64,000 bases of DNA from Alphaproteobacteria bacterium (GTDB taxonomy: Bacteria > Pseudomonadota > Alphaproteobacteria > Micavibrionales > Micavibrionaceae): the NCBI GenBank assembly GCA_020442385.1, contig JAGRKE010000015.1, forward strand, positions 160,170 to 224,169, read 5' to 3'. Below the pieces are notes generated by a model. That model was not told where the DNA came from and did not search any database. It saw only the letters and a program-made list of their open reading frames with translations. The position numbers and the translations under genes were made by a program. Below, one piece after another: positions 1 to 8,995 of this stretch. The first letter of the stretch is position 1. Every line of letters starts with the position of its first letter.

Positions 1-2
1 CA

Positions 3-212
3 TGTCTGGTAGTTGTAGACAGTTCTGGAAACTCTATAATGCAAATACATTTTGAGCACGATAAAAGAGCGCCCGGCGGCGTGAAAACGAAATCGAACTG
101 GATGGTTCCCGGTGCTCCGACCAGAGGTAACAGAAACGTTGAAGGTGTTTCTATGCGAGATTCTAGGCAAGGTCCTGTAAGAGACTCTGATCAAGGTCCT
201 GAATTTAAGTGA
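3..212 (+). CDS. C-terminal end of an unknown protein, truncated by window edge
   Basis: An open frame runs from the window edge to a TGA at 210-212. If the frame is real, about 69 C-terminal residues are visible; an internal ATG at 39 would give only 57. The tail ends in two imperfect octapeptide units, RDSRQGPV and RDSDQGPE, which look like a small tandem duplication. I do not recognise the family. The gene lies about 100 bases before rpe on the same strand, with DnaA-box-like sequence between them. The frame is short and could be chance, although its uninterrupted run from the edge and its position before rpe favour a real gene. Confidence 0.4.
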   Translation, partial: CLVVVDSSGNSIMQIHFEHDKRAPGGVKTKSNWMVPGAPTRGNRNVEGVSMRDSRQGPVRDSDQGPEFK

Positions 213-276
213 TTTTTCACTCTGCAAGCTTGCGTCGACGGGGCGCTTAGCGTTATAGTATCTATAACACGGAAAG

Positions 277-297
277 TTATTCACAGACTTATCCACT
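277..297 (+). promoter_or_regulatory. pair of DnaA-box-like nonamers upstream of rpe
   Basis: TTATTCACA (277-285) fits the DnaA-box consensus TTATNCACA, and TTATCCACT (289-297) differs from it at the last base. They are three bases apart, in the same orientation, just before the rpe start. Two sites alone do not define an origin; they could be a small DnaA-responsive control site or coincidence. Confidence 0.35.
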
Positions 298-318
298 CTT
301 GTTAAGAACTCTAAGCCT

Positions 319-978
319 ATGCCACAGCAAAAAACCCGCATCGCCCCTTCCATTCTCTCCTCCGATTTCTCGAAATTGGGCGAGGAAGTGCGCGCGATTG
401 ACGAGGCGGGTGCGGATTACATTCATATCGATGTGATGGACGGGCATTTCGTGCCCAACCTGACTTTCGGCGCGCCAGTGGTTAAAAAAATCCGCCCGCA
501 CACCAAAAAAGTTTTCGATGTTCATTTGATGATCGCCCCGGTTGATCCGTTGATTGCGGATTTCGTGGATGCGGGTTCAGATATTATTACTGCGCATGTT
601 GAAGCCGGACCGCATATTCACCGCACGCTTCAGGCAATTAAGAGCCACGGCGTAAAAGCGGGCGTGTCGCTCAACCCCTCAACCTCGATTGAATCGATCA
701 AGCATGTCATGGATATGGTTGATCTGATTTTGATTATGACGGTCAATCCCGGTTTTGGCGGGCAGAGCTTTATTCCTCTGCTCGATAAAATCGCAGCTGT
801 GCGTGCGATGATTGATGCAACCGGGCGCACGATTGATTTGCAGGTTGATGGCGGCATTAACGATCAAACGGCCAAGCAATGTGTTGAAGCGGGTGCGGAT
901 CTTCTGGTCGCGGGCAGCTATGTTTTCGGCGGCGGACCCGGCGAATACGCAAACAGAATTAAGGCGCTGCGGGGGTAG
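319..978 (+). CDS. rpe: ribulose-phosphate 3-epimerase
   Basis: Interconverts ribulose 5-phosphate and xylulose 5-phosphate in the cytoplasmic pentose phosphate pathway. The 219-residue length fits the family. Visible signatures are the N-terminal APSILSSDF strand, [12 protein letters not shown] with the metal-binding His and Asp, the HLMI segment after the next strand, [13 protein letters not shown], and QVDGGIN with the second catalytic Asp near residue 177. The TIM-barrel phosphate site VAGSYVFGG is intact. The ATG at 319 gives the usual short N-terminus before APSILSSD. The next gene begins 10 bases downstream on the same strand, so the two are probably co-transcribed. Confidence 0.97.
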   Translation: MPQQKTRIAPSILSSDFSKLGEEVRAIDEAGADYIHIDVMDGHFVPNLTFGAPVVKKIRPHTKKVFDVHLMIAPVDPLIADFVDAGSDIITAHVEAGPHIHRTLQAIKSHGVKAGVSLNPSTSIESIKHVMDMVDLILIMTVNPGFGGQSFIPLLDKIAAVRAMIDATGRTIDLQVDGGINDQTAKQCVEAGADLLVAGSYVFGGGPGEYANRIKALRG

Positions 979-988
979 GAACGCCGTC

Positions 989-2641
989 ATGAGTGCGCAG
1001 ATTTTCAAAACCATTCAAAAAGCGGCTAGCACGATGGCCTATAACAGCTTCGTTTATAATTGGAGCTTAAAAGGCGCGGTGGCCGATCACTTGCTGGTCA
1101 AGCCGGTTGATCCGTGGCCGGGCGATGCGGAAGCTGCGCGCGCATTGTGCGGCGGGGCCTTTACAATTGATCATGATGTGCTCGACCCGCATGGCCACTG
1201 GGAGCCTGCCGTGGCCTCGCCGATTTGGATTTCGCATATGCATGGATTTACGTGGTTGCGTGATTTGCGCGCGCTGGGCGGGGATCATGCGCGCAAAGTG
1301 GCGCGCTCCATGATTGAGAGCTGGGCGCTGAATTATAAAACATGGTCGGAAACTGCGTGGGCGCCGGGTGTGACGGGTGAGCGCGCGGCGATGTGGATTG
1401 CGCTGTTCGAATTTTTCGGTGTCAGCGCGGATGATGATTTTCAGGATTTATATTTCGAAAGTCTGACCAAGCAGGCCCGGCATTTATCACGGATTTTACC
1501 CGGTGATGCGTATGGGCTGGAGCTGCTTAAAGGTGTGAAGGGTTTGCTCTATGCTGGCCTTGCGTTTGAGGGGTATGAGGCGTGGGCCGAGCAGGCGCTG
1601 GATATCCTTAAAGATGAAATCAAAGTTCAAATTTTGGGTGACGGTGCGCATATCTCGCGCTCTCCGGCGCAACTTTTGGACGCGTTGATGATCTTGCTTG
1701 ATATCCGCAGTGCCTTGAACTCTGCGGCCTATCCATGCCCGGAAAGCCTGCAACATGCGATTGATAAGATGGGTCCGGCTCTGCGTTTCTTCCGCTACAG
1801 CGATAAGCATTTCGCGCTGTTTAACGGCGCGCAGGAAGCGCCCGTGAAGGGCGAGGATTTGGTTGATTGCGTTTTGGGGCAAGCCAATGTGCGCGGCAAA
1901 GGGCTGCAGAGCCTGCCCTGCGCCGGGTATGAGCGCGTTTCAATGGGGCGTACGGTCCTTCTTTTTGATGGCGGCAAGGCTCCGCCCTATCCGCATGAGC
2001 GCGAAGCGCACGCTGCGCCGCTAGCCTTTGAGCTGTGTCATGGCAAGGAGCGGATTTTTGTGTCCTGCGGTACGCATCCGACCAGTGAAGATTGGCGCGA
2101 CTCATTGCGCTCGACCGCAGCTCATAGCGCGGTAACGCTTGATCATCGCAATGCTTATGAGATTGGTGCGGGCGGGCATTTTATGCGCCGGACCAAAGAC
2201 ATTGATATCATCCGCGAAGAAAATAAAGATGCTGCCCTGTTGGAAGGATCGCACGATGGCTATGTGTCTGTGAACGGCATGACGCACCGCCGCCGTTTAT
2301 TCCTAAGTGATGGTGGCCATGATTTGCGCGGTGAGGATTTATTCACCTCGAATATCGGCAAGCCGATTGAAGCGCTGGGGCGCCCGGTTGATGTTGCTGT
2401 GCGGTTCCACATTCACCCGCGCGTGCAGGTCTCGCTGGTGAAGGATGATGAGGAAGCGCTGCTGCGGCTGCCCAACGGGATTGGTTGGCGCTTTAGTTTT
2501 TCGGCCGGGCATTTGGCGCTGGAGGATAGTATCTATCTGGGCCAGGGCGCACATCCGCGTAAGACCAAACAATTGGTTATTTATGGCCAAATAACTGAAG
2601 ATACTGCTAAAATTAAATGGGCACTGCACCGCGAAGGTTAG
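989..2641 (+). CDS. heparinase II/III family protein
   Basis: A 550-residue protein resembling the heparinase II/III-like proteins that alphaproteobacteria often carry next to rpe or purH. The N-terminal part is an all-alpha region rich in Trp (WISHMHGFTWLRDL, then ESWALNYKTWSETAW near residues 85-130). The C-terminal half is a beta-rich region starting with GYERVSMGRTVLLFDGG and containing HSAVTLDHRNAYEIG and THRRRLFLSDGGHDL, as in the family's C-terminal domain. The substrate is probably an acidic polysaccharide, but no substrate can be read from sequence. The frame is open back to 812, inside rpe; the ATG at 989, 10 bases after the rpe stop, is the likelier start. Confidence 0.8.
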   Translation: MSAQIFKTIQKAASTMAYNSFVYNWSLKGAVADHLLVKPVDPWPGDAEAARALCGGAFTIDHDVLDPHGHWEPAVASPIWISHMHGFTWLRDLRALGGDHARKVARSMIESWALNYKTWSETAWAPGVTGERAAMWIALFEFFGVSADDDFQDLYFESLTKQARHLSRILPGDAYGLELLKGVKGLLYAGLAFEGYEAWAEQALDILKDEIKVQILGDGAHISRSPAQLLDALMILLDIRSALNSAAYPCPESLQHAIDKMGPALRFFRYSDKHFALFNGAQEAPVKGEDLVDCVLGQANVRGKGLQSLPCAGYERVSMGRTVLLFDGGKAPPYPHEREAHAAPLAFELCHGKERIFVSCGTHPTSEDWRDSLRSTAAHSAVTLDHRNAYEIGAGGHFMRRTKDIDIIREENKDAALLEGSHDGYVSVNGMTHRRRLFLSDGGHDLRGEDLFTSNIGKPIEALGRPVDVAVRFHIHPRVQVSLVKDDEEALLRLPNGIGWRFSFSAGHLALEDSIYLGQGAHPRKTKQLVIYGQITEDTAKIKWALHREG

Positions 2642-2716
2642 GGTGCTCTAAAATTTTTTTACAGTCTTGTTTAAAAAGTTCTTGCTTTGTTCTCTTTTTG
2701 CGGGCAAAGTTTTTTT

Positions 2717-4129
2717 ATGGCGAAGGCGCAAAAATCATATAGCTGTCAATCTTGTGGTGCGATCACATCAAAGTGGTCCGGCAAGTGTGAATCATGCGGG
2801 GAATGGAACTGCATTATCGAAGAGGTTATTCAGGCCGCGCCAAAGGGATTGGGTGGACGCACGAAGGGCCGACAGATTGAATTTGTCGCGCTGAGCGGGG
2901 AAAACGGCAAAATCTATCCGCGCCATAAAACAGGTATTCAGGAATTTGACCGGGTGACGGGCGGCGGGCTTGTGCCCGGCTCGGCGACATTGATTGGCGG
3001 TGATCCGGGGATCGGCAAATCGACTCTGTTGTTGCAGGCGGTGTGCGCGATGGCCAAGGGCGGTGCACGGTGCTTGTATGTGTCGGGTGAGGAATCGGTG
3101 GATCAGGTGCGTATGCGCGCCAGCCGGATGCATCTGGCTGATGCGCCGGTGGAGCTGGCAAGCGCGACCAATGTGCGTGATATTGTGGCTTCGGTTGAGG
3201 GTGGCGGCGATAAACCCGTTTCGATACTCATCATCGATTCTATTCAGACCATGTTTATTGATTCAATCGACTCTGCGCCCGGAACGGTGACGCAGGTGCG
3301 TACATCCGCGCAGGAAATCATTCGCACCGCCAAGGCCAAGGGCGTGGCGGTGATTTTTGTTGGCCATGTGACTAAGGACGGGCAAATAGCCGGTCCGCGC
3401 GTGCTGGAGCATATGGTGGATACGGTGCTGTATTTTGAAGGCGACCGCAGTCATCAATTCCGTATTTTGCGCGGGGTGAAAAACCGCTTCGGACCGACCG
3501 ATGAGATTGGGGTGTTTGAGATGGCGGGCGCGGGACTGGTGGAGGTTGCGAATCCGTCCGAGCTATTTCTCTCACAGCGCGCATCGGATGTTGCGGGCAG
3601 CGCCGTTCTGGCCGCGCTTGAGGGGACGCGCCCCTTGTTGGTTGAGGTGCAGGCGCTCGTGGCTCCCTCTTCACTGGCCGCACCCCGCCGCGCTGTGCTG
3701 GGTTATGATCATAACCGTTTGGCGATGATCGCGGCCGTACTGGAGACGCGCAGCGGGATATCGCTTTCGGGTCATGATATCTTTCTTAATATTGCGGGCG
3801 GGATCCGCATTCATGAACCGGCGGCGGATTTGGCCGTGGCCGCGGCGCTCATCAGCGCGCTGAGCGGTAATCCCTTGCCCGCGGAGACCGTGTTTTTTGG
3901 TGAGATCGGCTTGGCCGGGGAAATTCGCCAGGTTGCGCAGCCTGATCTGCGCCTCAAAGAAGCGGCGAAGCTGGGTTTTGGTGAGGGCGTTGTTCCCGCG
4001 CTTAAAAACAAGAATAAGGGCGCAAAACCGCCGGAAAATATTCGTATCTGTGCGGTGAAGCATATTCACGAAATTGCCGATATGTTTGCGGGCGGCGATG
4101 TTCAAAAAATTCGCGCCCGCTCGGCCTAA
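2717..4129 (+). CDS. radA: DNA repair protein RadA
   Basis: RadA/Sms is a RecA-like DnaB-type helicase that promotes branch migration in recombination. The 470-residue chain starts with a C4 zinc finger (CQSC, then CESC, within residues 9-27). It continues with Walker A GGDPGIGKST near residue 95, Walker B ILIIDSIQT, the RadA-specific KNRFG motif, and a C-terminal Lon-like domain (VGAL-type region RRAVLGYDHNRLAMIAAVLE). The open frame extends ten codons upstream, but the ATG at 2717 places MAKAQKSY at the N-terminus as in orthologues. It stands alone between the heparinase-like gene and cvpA. Confidence 0.97.
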   Translation: MAKAQKSYSCQSCGAITSKWSGKCESCGEWNCIIEEVIQAAPKGLGGRTKGRQIEFVALSGENGKIYPRHKTGIQEFDRVTGGGLVPGSATLIGGDPGIGKSTLLLQAVCAMAKGGARCLYVSGEESVDQVRMRASRMHLADAPVELASATNVRDIVASVEGGGDKPVSILIIDSIQTMFIDSIDSAPGTVTQVRTSAQEIIRTAKAKGVAVIFVGHVTKDGQIAGPRVLEHMVDTVLYFEGDRSHQFRILRGVKNRFGPTDEIGVFEMAGAGLVEVANPSELFLSQRASDVAGSAVLAALEGTRPLLVEVQALVAPSSLAAPRRAVLGYDHNRLAMIAAVLETRSGISLSGHDIFLNIAGGIRIHEPAADLAVAAALISALSGNPLPAETVFFGEIGLAGEIRQVAQPDLRLKEAAKLGFGEGVVPALKNKNKGAKPPENIRICAVKHIHEIADMFAGGDVQKIRARSA

Positions 4130-4238
4130 GTTTTATGCTCTGATTTTGCTCAAGAACCTTGCTTTTTCAGTAGGTTTTCCTTATGTATACCCCTTCTGAT
4201 AACAAGCGCGCGCGCTTTTTAATCTGTGAGGCCGTTTC

Positions 4239-4892
4239 ATGATCGTAGATATTCTTGTCGGAGCCGTTCTTTTGGTTTCTGCCATTATCGCTTTCGTGCG
4301 CGGTTTTATTCGCGAAGTTCTGACAATTGCCGGTGTGGTTGGCGGCTTGGCCGCGGCCTATGCGCTGGGCGGTTTTTTCTCACCTGTTGTGTTGGGCTGG
4401 CTGGGCGGTGCGGGAACGGAAGACGAGCCGAACCTGTTGTTTGATGTTGTTCCCTATCCGATTTTGGCCCAAGTCATAGCCTATGGTGCGATTTTCATCA
4501 TTGTTATGATCTTGATTTCCGTGGCCAGTCACTTTCTGGCGGAAGGCGTTAAGAATATTGGCCTTGGCGCAATCGACCGTACGCTGGGCGTGTTCTTTGG
4601 TTTGGCACGCGGAATTTTACTGCTTGGTCTTTTGTACCTGCCGGTTCATATGCTGATTGAGAAAGACACCAAGGCACGTTGGTTTGAAAACAGCCACGCG
4701 CATATCTATCTAGAAAAAACAGCGGAAGTAATCGCGAAATTCATCCCCTCCGACACGGTTGAGGGCATGGAGGAAGATACCAATACAGTTGGCGATGCGA
4801 TCAGCACGCGCAAGAAGCTTGAAGAGATGAAGCTGTTGCGCAAAAAGGCTGAAGAAGGAACATTGAGCGAAGAAGACGAGAAAAAGCTTTAG
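4239..4892 (+). CDS. cvpA: CvpA family inner-membrane protein
   Basis: A 217-residue CvpA-family protein with hydrophobic segments near residues 3-22, 26-48, 77-104 and 115-135, followed by a long charged cytoplasmic tail (KKLEEMKLLRKKAEEG). Family members are needed for colicin V production in E. coli and have broader envelope roles; the exact activity is unclear. The purF start follows 67 bases downstream, the classical cvpA-purF arrangement, and supports the call. The intervening stretch carries a strong AGGAGG ribosome-binding site for purF. Confidence 0.9.
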   Translation: MIVDILVGAVLLVSAIIAFVRGFIREVLTIAGVVGGLAAAYALGGFFSPVVLGWLGGAGTEDEPNLLFDVVPYPILAQVIAYGAIFIIVMILISVASHFLAEGVKNIGLGAIDRTLGVFFGLARGILLLGLLYLPVHMLIEKDTKARWFENSHAHIYLEKTAEVIAKFIPSDTVEGMEEDTNTVGDAISTRKKLEEMKLLRKKAEEGTLSEEDEKKL

Positions 4893-4959
4893 GGCTATGA
4901 TGAAGAATTCCGTGATAACATGGATCGTCTGTTTGAAGAGCAGACAGGAGGGCAGTATA

Positions 4960-6432
4960 ATGAATGAAATGCCTTTTGATTTTGATGATGACAAACTGCA
5001 CGAGGAATGCGGCGTTTTCGGGATTTACGGTCACGAAGATGCGGCGGCGCTGACCGCGCTCGGCTTGCATGCCCTGCAGCACCGCGGTCAGGAAGCGTGC
5101 GGCATTGTCACCTATGACGGCAAGGATTTTCACGCGCACAAGGCGATCGGTCTGGTTGATGCGACCTTTAGCAAAGCGTCTGTGATTGATAAGCTGGCCG
5201 GTGAAATTGCCATCGGTCATAACCGCTATTCCACAACCGGGGAGCCTTCGCTGCGCAATGTGCAGCCCATGTATGCCGATATGGGTTTTGGCGGATTTGC
5301 TGTGGCGCATAACGGGAATTTGACGAATGCTGAAATGCTGCGCAAGGAGTTGGTGAAGCGCGGATCAATCTTTCAATCGACCAGCGATACCGAGGTGATT
5401 GTGCATCTAGTCGCGCTGGCGCAGCAAGACAACATTCCCGATAAAATTATCCATGCGGTGAAACAGATTAAGGGCGCGTATTCTCTGGTTGCCAATACAG
5501 GCGGGCAGGTGATTGGTGTTCGTGACCCTTACGGTATTCGCCCGTTGGTGCTCGGTGTTTTGGGTGATGCGCATGTGCTGGCCTCTGAAACCTGCGCGCT
5601 GGATATTATAGGCGCGGATTATGTGCGCGATATTCAGCCCGGCGAGTTGGTGGTTTTGAACAACAAGGGTGTGACCTCACTCTTCCCGTTCGAGAAAAAG
5701 CCCTCACGCTTTTGTATTTTCGAATATGTGTATTTCGCGCGTCCGGACAGTTTCATGGAAAACAAATCGGTTTACGAGACGCGTAAGCGCATCGGTGCGC
5801 AGCTCGCTAAGGAGAACCCGGTTGAGGGCGCGGATCTGGTTGTGCCTGTCCCTGACAGTGGAACGCCTTCCGCGATCGGCTATGCCGAGGAAAGCGGTAT
5901 TCCGTTTGAGCTGGGTATTATCCGCAATCACTATGTTGGACGTACTTTCATTGAGCCAACCGATAAAATTCGCCATCTGGGTGTGCGCCTGAAGCACAAT
6001 GCGAATAAAGCTTATCTGAAAGATAAGAGCGTCATTTTGGTTGATGACTCCATCGTGCGCGGAACAACTTCGCGCAAGATTGTTGATATGGTGCGCGAAG
6101 CGGGTGCGCGGGAGGTGCATATGCGCATTTCCTCGCCGCCGACAAAAATGAGCTGTTTTTACGGTATTGATACGCCCTCAAGCGAGGAACTGCTGGCGCA
6201 CACAAAAACGCCGGAAGAAATTTGCGAATATATCGGTGCGGATTCACTGGCCTATATCTCCCTTGATGGGCTGTACACGGCTGTTGCTGATGTGAAGCGC
6301 AACGGCAAAGCGCCGCAATATTGCGATGCGTGCTTTACCGGCGAATACCCGGTCGAGCTGACCGATATGAATGCAAAGAACGGCCAGAGCAAGGTTACGG
6401 ATTTGCGCGACCGCCAATCTAAAAAGCAATAA
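4960..6432 (+). CDS. purF: amidophosphoribosyltransferase, iron-sulfur type
   Basis: Catalyses the first committed step of purine synthesis, transferring glutamine nitrogen to PRPP. The start at 4960 is chosen because AGGAGG lies at 4946-4951; the frame is open further upstream (4897). The N-terminal nucleophile is the Cys in EECGVFGIYG at residue 17, so a 16-residue propeptide would have to be removed, as in the Bacillus-type enzymes. The PRPP loop is VILVDDSIVRGTTSRK. Cysteines in FCIFEYVYF, CFYGIDT and CDACFTGEYP match the four ligands of the 4Fe-4S form. It follows cvpA and precedes an SDR gene by 9 bases. Confidence 0.97.
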   Translation: MNEMPFDFDDDKLHEECGVFGIYGHEDAAALTALGLHALQHRGQEACGIVTYDGKDFHAHKAIGLVDATFSKASVIDKLAGEIAIGHNRYSTTGEPSLRNVQPMYADMGFGGFAVAHNGNLTNAEMLRKELVKRGSIFQSTSDTEVIVHLVALAQQDNIPDKIIHAVKQIKGAYSLVANTGGQVIGVRDPYGIRPLVLGVLGDAHVLASETCALDIIGADYVRDIQPGELVVLNNKGVTSLFPFEKKPSRFCIFEYVYFARPDSFMENKSVYETRKRIGAQLAKENPVEGADLVVPVPDSGTPSAIGYAEESGIPFELGIIRNHYVGRTFIEPTDKIRHLGVRLKHNANKAYLKDKSVILVDDSIVRGTTSRKIVDMVREAGAREVHMRISSPPTKMSCFYGIDTPSSEELLAHTKTPEEICEYIGADSLAYISLDGLYTAVADVKRNGKAPQYCDACFTGEYPVELTDMNAKNGQSKVTDLRDRQSKKQ

Positions 6433-6441
6433 GGATTTTTT

Positions 6442-7152
6442 ATGAGTGTGGATTTATCAGGCAAGACAGCACTGGTCACAGGCGCGTCGCGCGGCATTGG
6501 CGCGGCCGTAGCCAAGGGCCTGGCCGGAGCGGGCGCACATGTTATTTTGCTCGCGCGCACGCAAAGCGGTTTGGAAGCGGTTGATGATGAAATTCGCGCG
6601 GCCGGTGGCAGTGCAACGCTGATCCCGATGGATTTGCGGCGCTTGGAAAAGGTGGATCAGCTGGGGCCCTCGATTCTTGAGCGCTTTGGCGGTCTTGATA
6701 TTCTGGTTGGTCATGCGGGAATGCTGGGACCCTTAACGCCCGCGCATCAGGTATCGCCTAAGGATTGGCAGAAAGTTATGAGCGTGAATTTCGAAGCAAA
6801 TGTGAGATTGGTTCATACGCTTGATCCTTTGCTGCGCAATGCGGATCAGGGGCGGATTGTTTTTACCACGGCCGGAGATTATGCCGTCGATGGTCTGGCC
6901 TATTGGGGGCCGTATATGGCGAGTAAAGCAGCCCTTAATGTCTTTGCCAAAACATATGCTCAGGAAGTGCGCCGGACGAATATGAAGATCAATCTTCTTT
7001 ATCCCGGCCCGGTCGATACGGCGATGCTGCGCGAGGCTTTTCCAGGCAAAATAAAGATCAAAACAAAACAGCCTGAGGATCTGGTTGATGATTATCTCAG
7101 GCTGGTCTCCGATACATGCGATCAGCACGGCGATCTTGTTAAAATCAAATAA
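6442..7152 (+). CDS. SDR family oxidoreductase with divergent active site
   Basis: A 236-residue classical short-chain dehydrogenase/reductase. The cofactor loop TGASRGIGAA (residues 13-22) and the YMASK catalytic Tyr158 and Lys162 are present. The usual NNAG motif reads VGHAG at residues 89-93. The catalytic Ser expected about 13 residues before the Tyr lies in TTAGDY and is not a Ser. Activity may therefore be altered, with Thr142 or Thr143 as possible substitutes. It lies 9 bases after purF and ends convergently 7 bases from der. Alphaproteobacterial purF genes are often followed by such an SDR; the substrate is unknown. Confidence 0.85.
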   Translation: MSVDLSGKTALVTGASRGIGAAVAKGLAGAGAHVILLARTQSGLEAVDDEIRAAGGSATLIPMDLRRLEKVDQLGPSILERFGGLDILVGHAGMLGPLTPAHQVSPKDWQKVMSVNFEANVRLVHTLDPLLRNADQGRIVFTTAGDYAVDGLAYWGPYMASKAALNVFAKTYAQEVRRTNMKINLLYPGPVDTAMLREAFPGKIKIKTKQPEDLVDDYLRLVSDTCDQHGDLVKIK

Positions 7153-7159
7153 TTAATGC

Positions 7160-8569
7160 CTATGCATAAGGGTTTTTGGAGCGTCTAACAAGAAGGCGTA
7201 TGGGAACGCCCGGAATGTCATAGTCCTTACGCAACCCGTTTATGATGTAGCGTTTATAGGCAGCGGGAAGTTTGTCAGGACGAGAAACCCAAAGCGCGAA
7301 AGTTGGCGGGCGGGTTTTAATCTGTGCGATATATTTCATGCGGTTCTGGCGGCCAGCAACCAAGGGTGCGGGGTTGCGGCTTTCCATCATCGCCAGCCAG
7401 CGATTGAGCCTGCCTGTTGGTACGCGTTTATTCCAAACATCATAAGTTTGCAGCGCTTTGTAGAGAACCTTATCGATATTCTTACCGTTGAGCGCCGAGA
7501 TGGTGGCGTAGGGAACGTCTTTGGTTTGAGCGAGAGAGGTTTCAAATTTATGTTCCAGTTCTTCTCTCGCATCGGTGCGGTCTTCAACGCAGTCCCATTT
7601 ATTGACGGCGACGACAAGCGCGCGGCCTTCATCAATGATGTGCTCAGCAATTTGCAGATCCTGTTTTTCGAAAATTGCATTGCCGTCTAGAACGAGGATG
7701 ACCACCTGTGCCAGACGAATGGCGCGCAGCGTATCATCGACTGACATTCTTTCGATGTTATCCTGCACGCGTGATTTGCGGCGCATTCCGGCGGTATCGA
7801 CCAATTTGAATTTACGCCCTTCATATTGCCAATCGACGGTAATTGCATCGCGGGTGATGCCGGCTTCCGGCCCGGTCATAACGCGCTCATCCTGTACGAT
7901 CGCGTTGAGCAGGGTCGATTTTCCAACATTGGGCCGTCCGACAATAGCGATTTTAATCGGGCGCTCAGGGTCGTCTTCTTCCTGTTCAAATTCGAAATCT
8001 TCGTCGCCTTCAATCACATCAATATTGTCGAAATTCTCATTATCTTCAGCGAGTGCTTCCTCTTCCTCGTCTTCATCCGGAAAGTGCGGAGAGAGCGCAT
8101 GGTAAAGATCTTCCATGCCTACGCCATGCTCGGCGGAGATGGGGATCGGTTCGCCAAAGCCCAGCGCATAGGCCTCGCCCACGCCGCTGATTGAGGTTTT
8201 CTGGTTTTCGCATTTATTGACGGCAAGGATGATGGGTTTTTTCTGACGGCGTAAAAAGCCTGCGAAATGCTGATCCATCGGGGTCAGCCCTTCACGCCCG
8301 TCAATGACAAATAAAATTGCATCGGCCTGCGCCAGCGCGGCTTCGGTCTGGCGGCGCATGCGCCCCTGAATGGAGTCATCGAAATTTTCTTCAAGGCCGG
8401 CGGTATCGATAATGCGCATTGTGCGGTCGAATAAATGCCCTTCCGCTTCGCGCCAATCACGCGTTACGCCCGGCGTGTCGTCAACAATGGCCAGCTTCTT
8501 GCCCGCCAGACGGTTGAACAACGTGGATTTGCCGACATTCGGACGGCCTATGATTGCTAAAGAAAACAT
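7160..8569 (-). CDS. der: ribosome biogenesis GTPase Der (EngA)
   Basis: Der carries two tandem GTPase domains and a C-terminal KH-like domain, and helps 50S subunit maturation. Both G1 loops read GRPNVGKST, near residues 8-16 and 212-220. DTAGLEE and DTAGMRR are the two G3 motifs; NKCE and NKWD are the two G4 motifs. An acidic linker of about 40 residues (DEDEEEEALAEDNE onward) separates the domains and is longer than usual. The C-terminal RPPTFALWVSRPDKLP segment fits the KH-like domain. The 469-residue length is in the family range. It is the last gene of a minus-strand group that includes the bamB homologue. Confidence 0.97.
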   Translation of the reverse strand: MFSLAIIGRPNVGKSTLFNRLAGKKLAIVDDTPGVTRDWREAEGHLFDRTMRIIDTAGLEENFDDSIQGRMRRQTEAALAQADAILFVIDGREGLTPMDQHFAGFLRRQKKPIILAVNKCENQKTSISGVGEAYALGFGEPIPISAEHGVGMEDLYHALSPHFPDEDEEEEALAEDNENFDNIDVIEGDEDFEFEQEEDDPERPIKIAIVGRPNVGKSTLLNAIVQDERVMTGPEAGITRDAITVDWQYEGRKFKLVDTAGMRRKSRVQDNIERMSVDDTLRAIRLAQVVILVLDGNAIFEKQDLQIAEHIIDEGRALVVAVNKWDCVEDRTDAREELEHKFETSLAQTKDVPYATISALNGKNIDKVLYKALQTYDVWNKRVPTGRLNRWLAMMESRNPAPLVAGRQNRMKYIAQIKTRPPTFALWVSRPDKLPAAYKRYIINGLRKDYDIPGVPIRLLVRRSKNPYA

Positions 8570-8610
8570 GGTGGGTGTTTAACCACAGATTGAATAAAAT
8601 GAATAGATTT

Positions 8611-8976
8611 TTATTTTGGTTGGCTAACTTCAAGTTCAGTTTCAGCAGTTGCCACAAACGTATGATTTTGTAATAGGTCAACGGCGATTTTTGTTAACCC
8701 TTCTTTTCGAGGTATGATCCTAAATTCTGAGACAGCCACTTTTTCTTCGTTGAAAGATAACCTTACGTCTGGTGTTCCTTCTATGTCAATATCAGGGGCA
8801 TCAACAAAGTAGGTAAATGTTTTCAAGAAGGGCTTCAAGAGAGACTTGTCGTTAAAATTTTCTGTGATCTTAACAGAGAATTCAAGTTTGTATAGTTTAT
8901 CTACAATGAGAGGGTCTTGCTCAGACTTCTCAATTGCTAATTGCATGTCGGCGTTATAGGTTCCTTCTTTAAGCAT
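8611..8976 (-). CDS. hypothetical protein between der and bamB
   Basis: A 121-residue soluble protein of unknown function with no signal peptide or membrane segment. It has alternating hydrophobic and charged residues suggesting a beta-sandwich (KLEFSVKITENF, VRLSFNEEKVAVSEFRIIP, HTFVATAETELEVSQPK). There are no cysteines and no catalytic motif I can recognise. It interrupts the conserved yfgM-bamB-der order, 19 bases after the bamB stop and 41 before der, and its DNA is richer in A and T than its neighbours. It may be a late insertion into the operon. Confidence 0.65.
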   Translation of the reverse strand: MLKEGTYNADMQLAIEKSEQDPLIVDKLYKLEFSVKITENFNDKSLLKPFLKTFTYFVDAPDIDIEGTPDVRLSFNEEKVAVSEFRIIPRKEGLTKIAVDLLQNHTFVATAETELEVSQPK

Positions 8977-8995
8977 GAATCTACTCCCTACTCAG

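Noticed and set aside
812..988. Extra N-terminal part of the heparinase-like frame
   Set aside because: It overlaps rpe in another frame and has no family-like sequence; the ATG at 989 is better placed.
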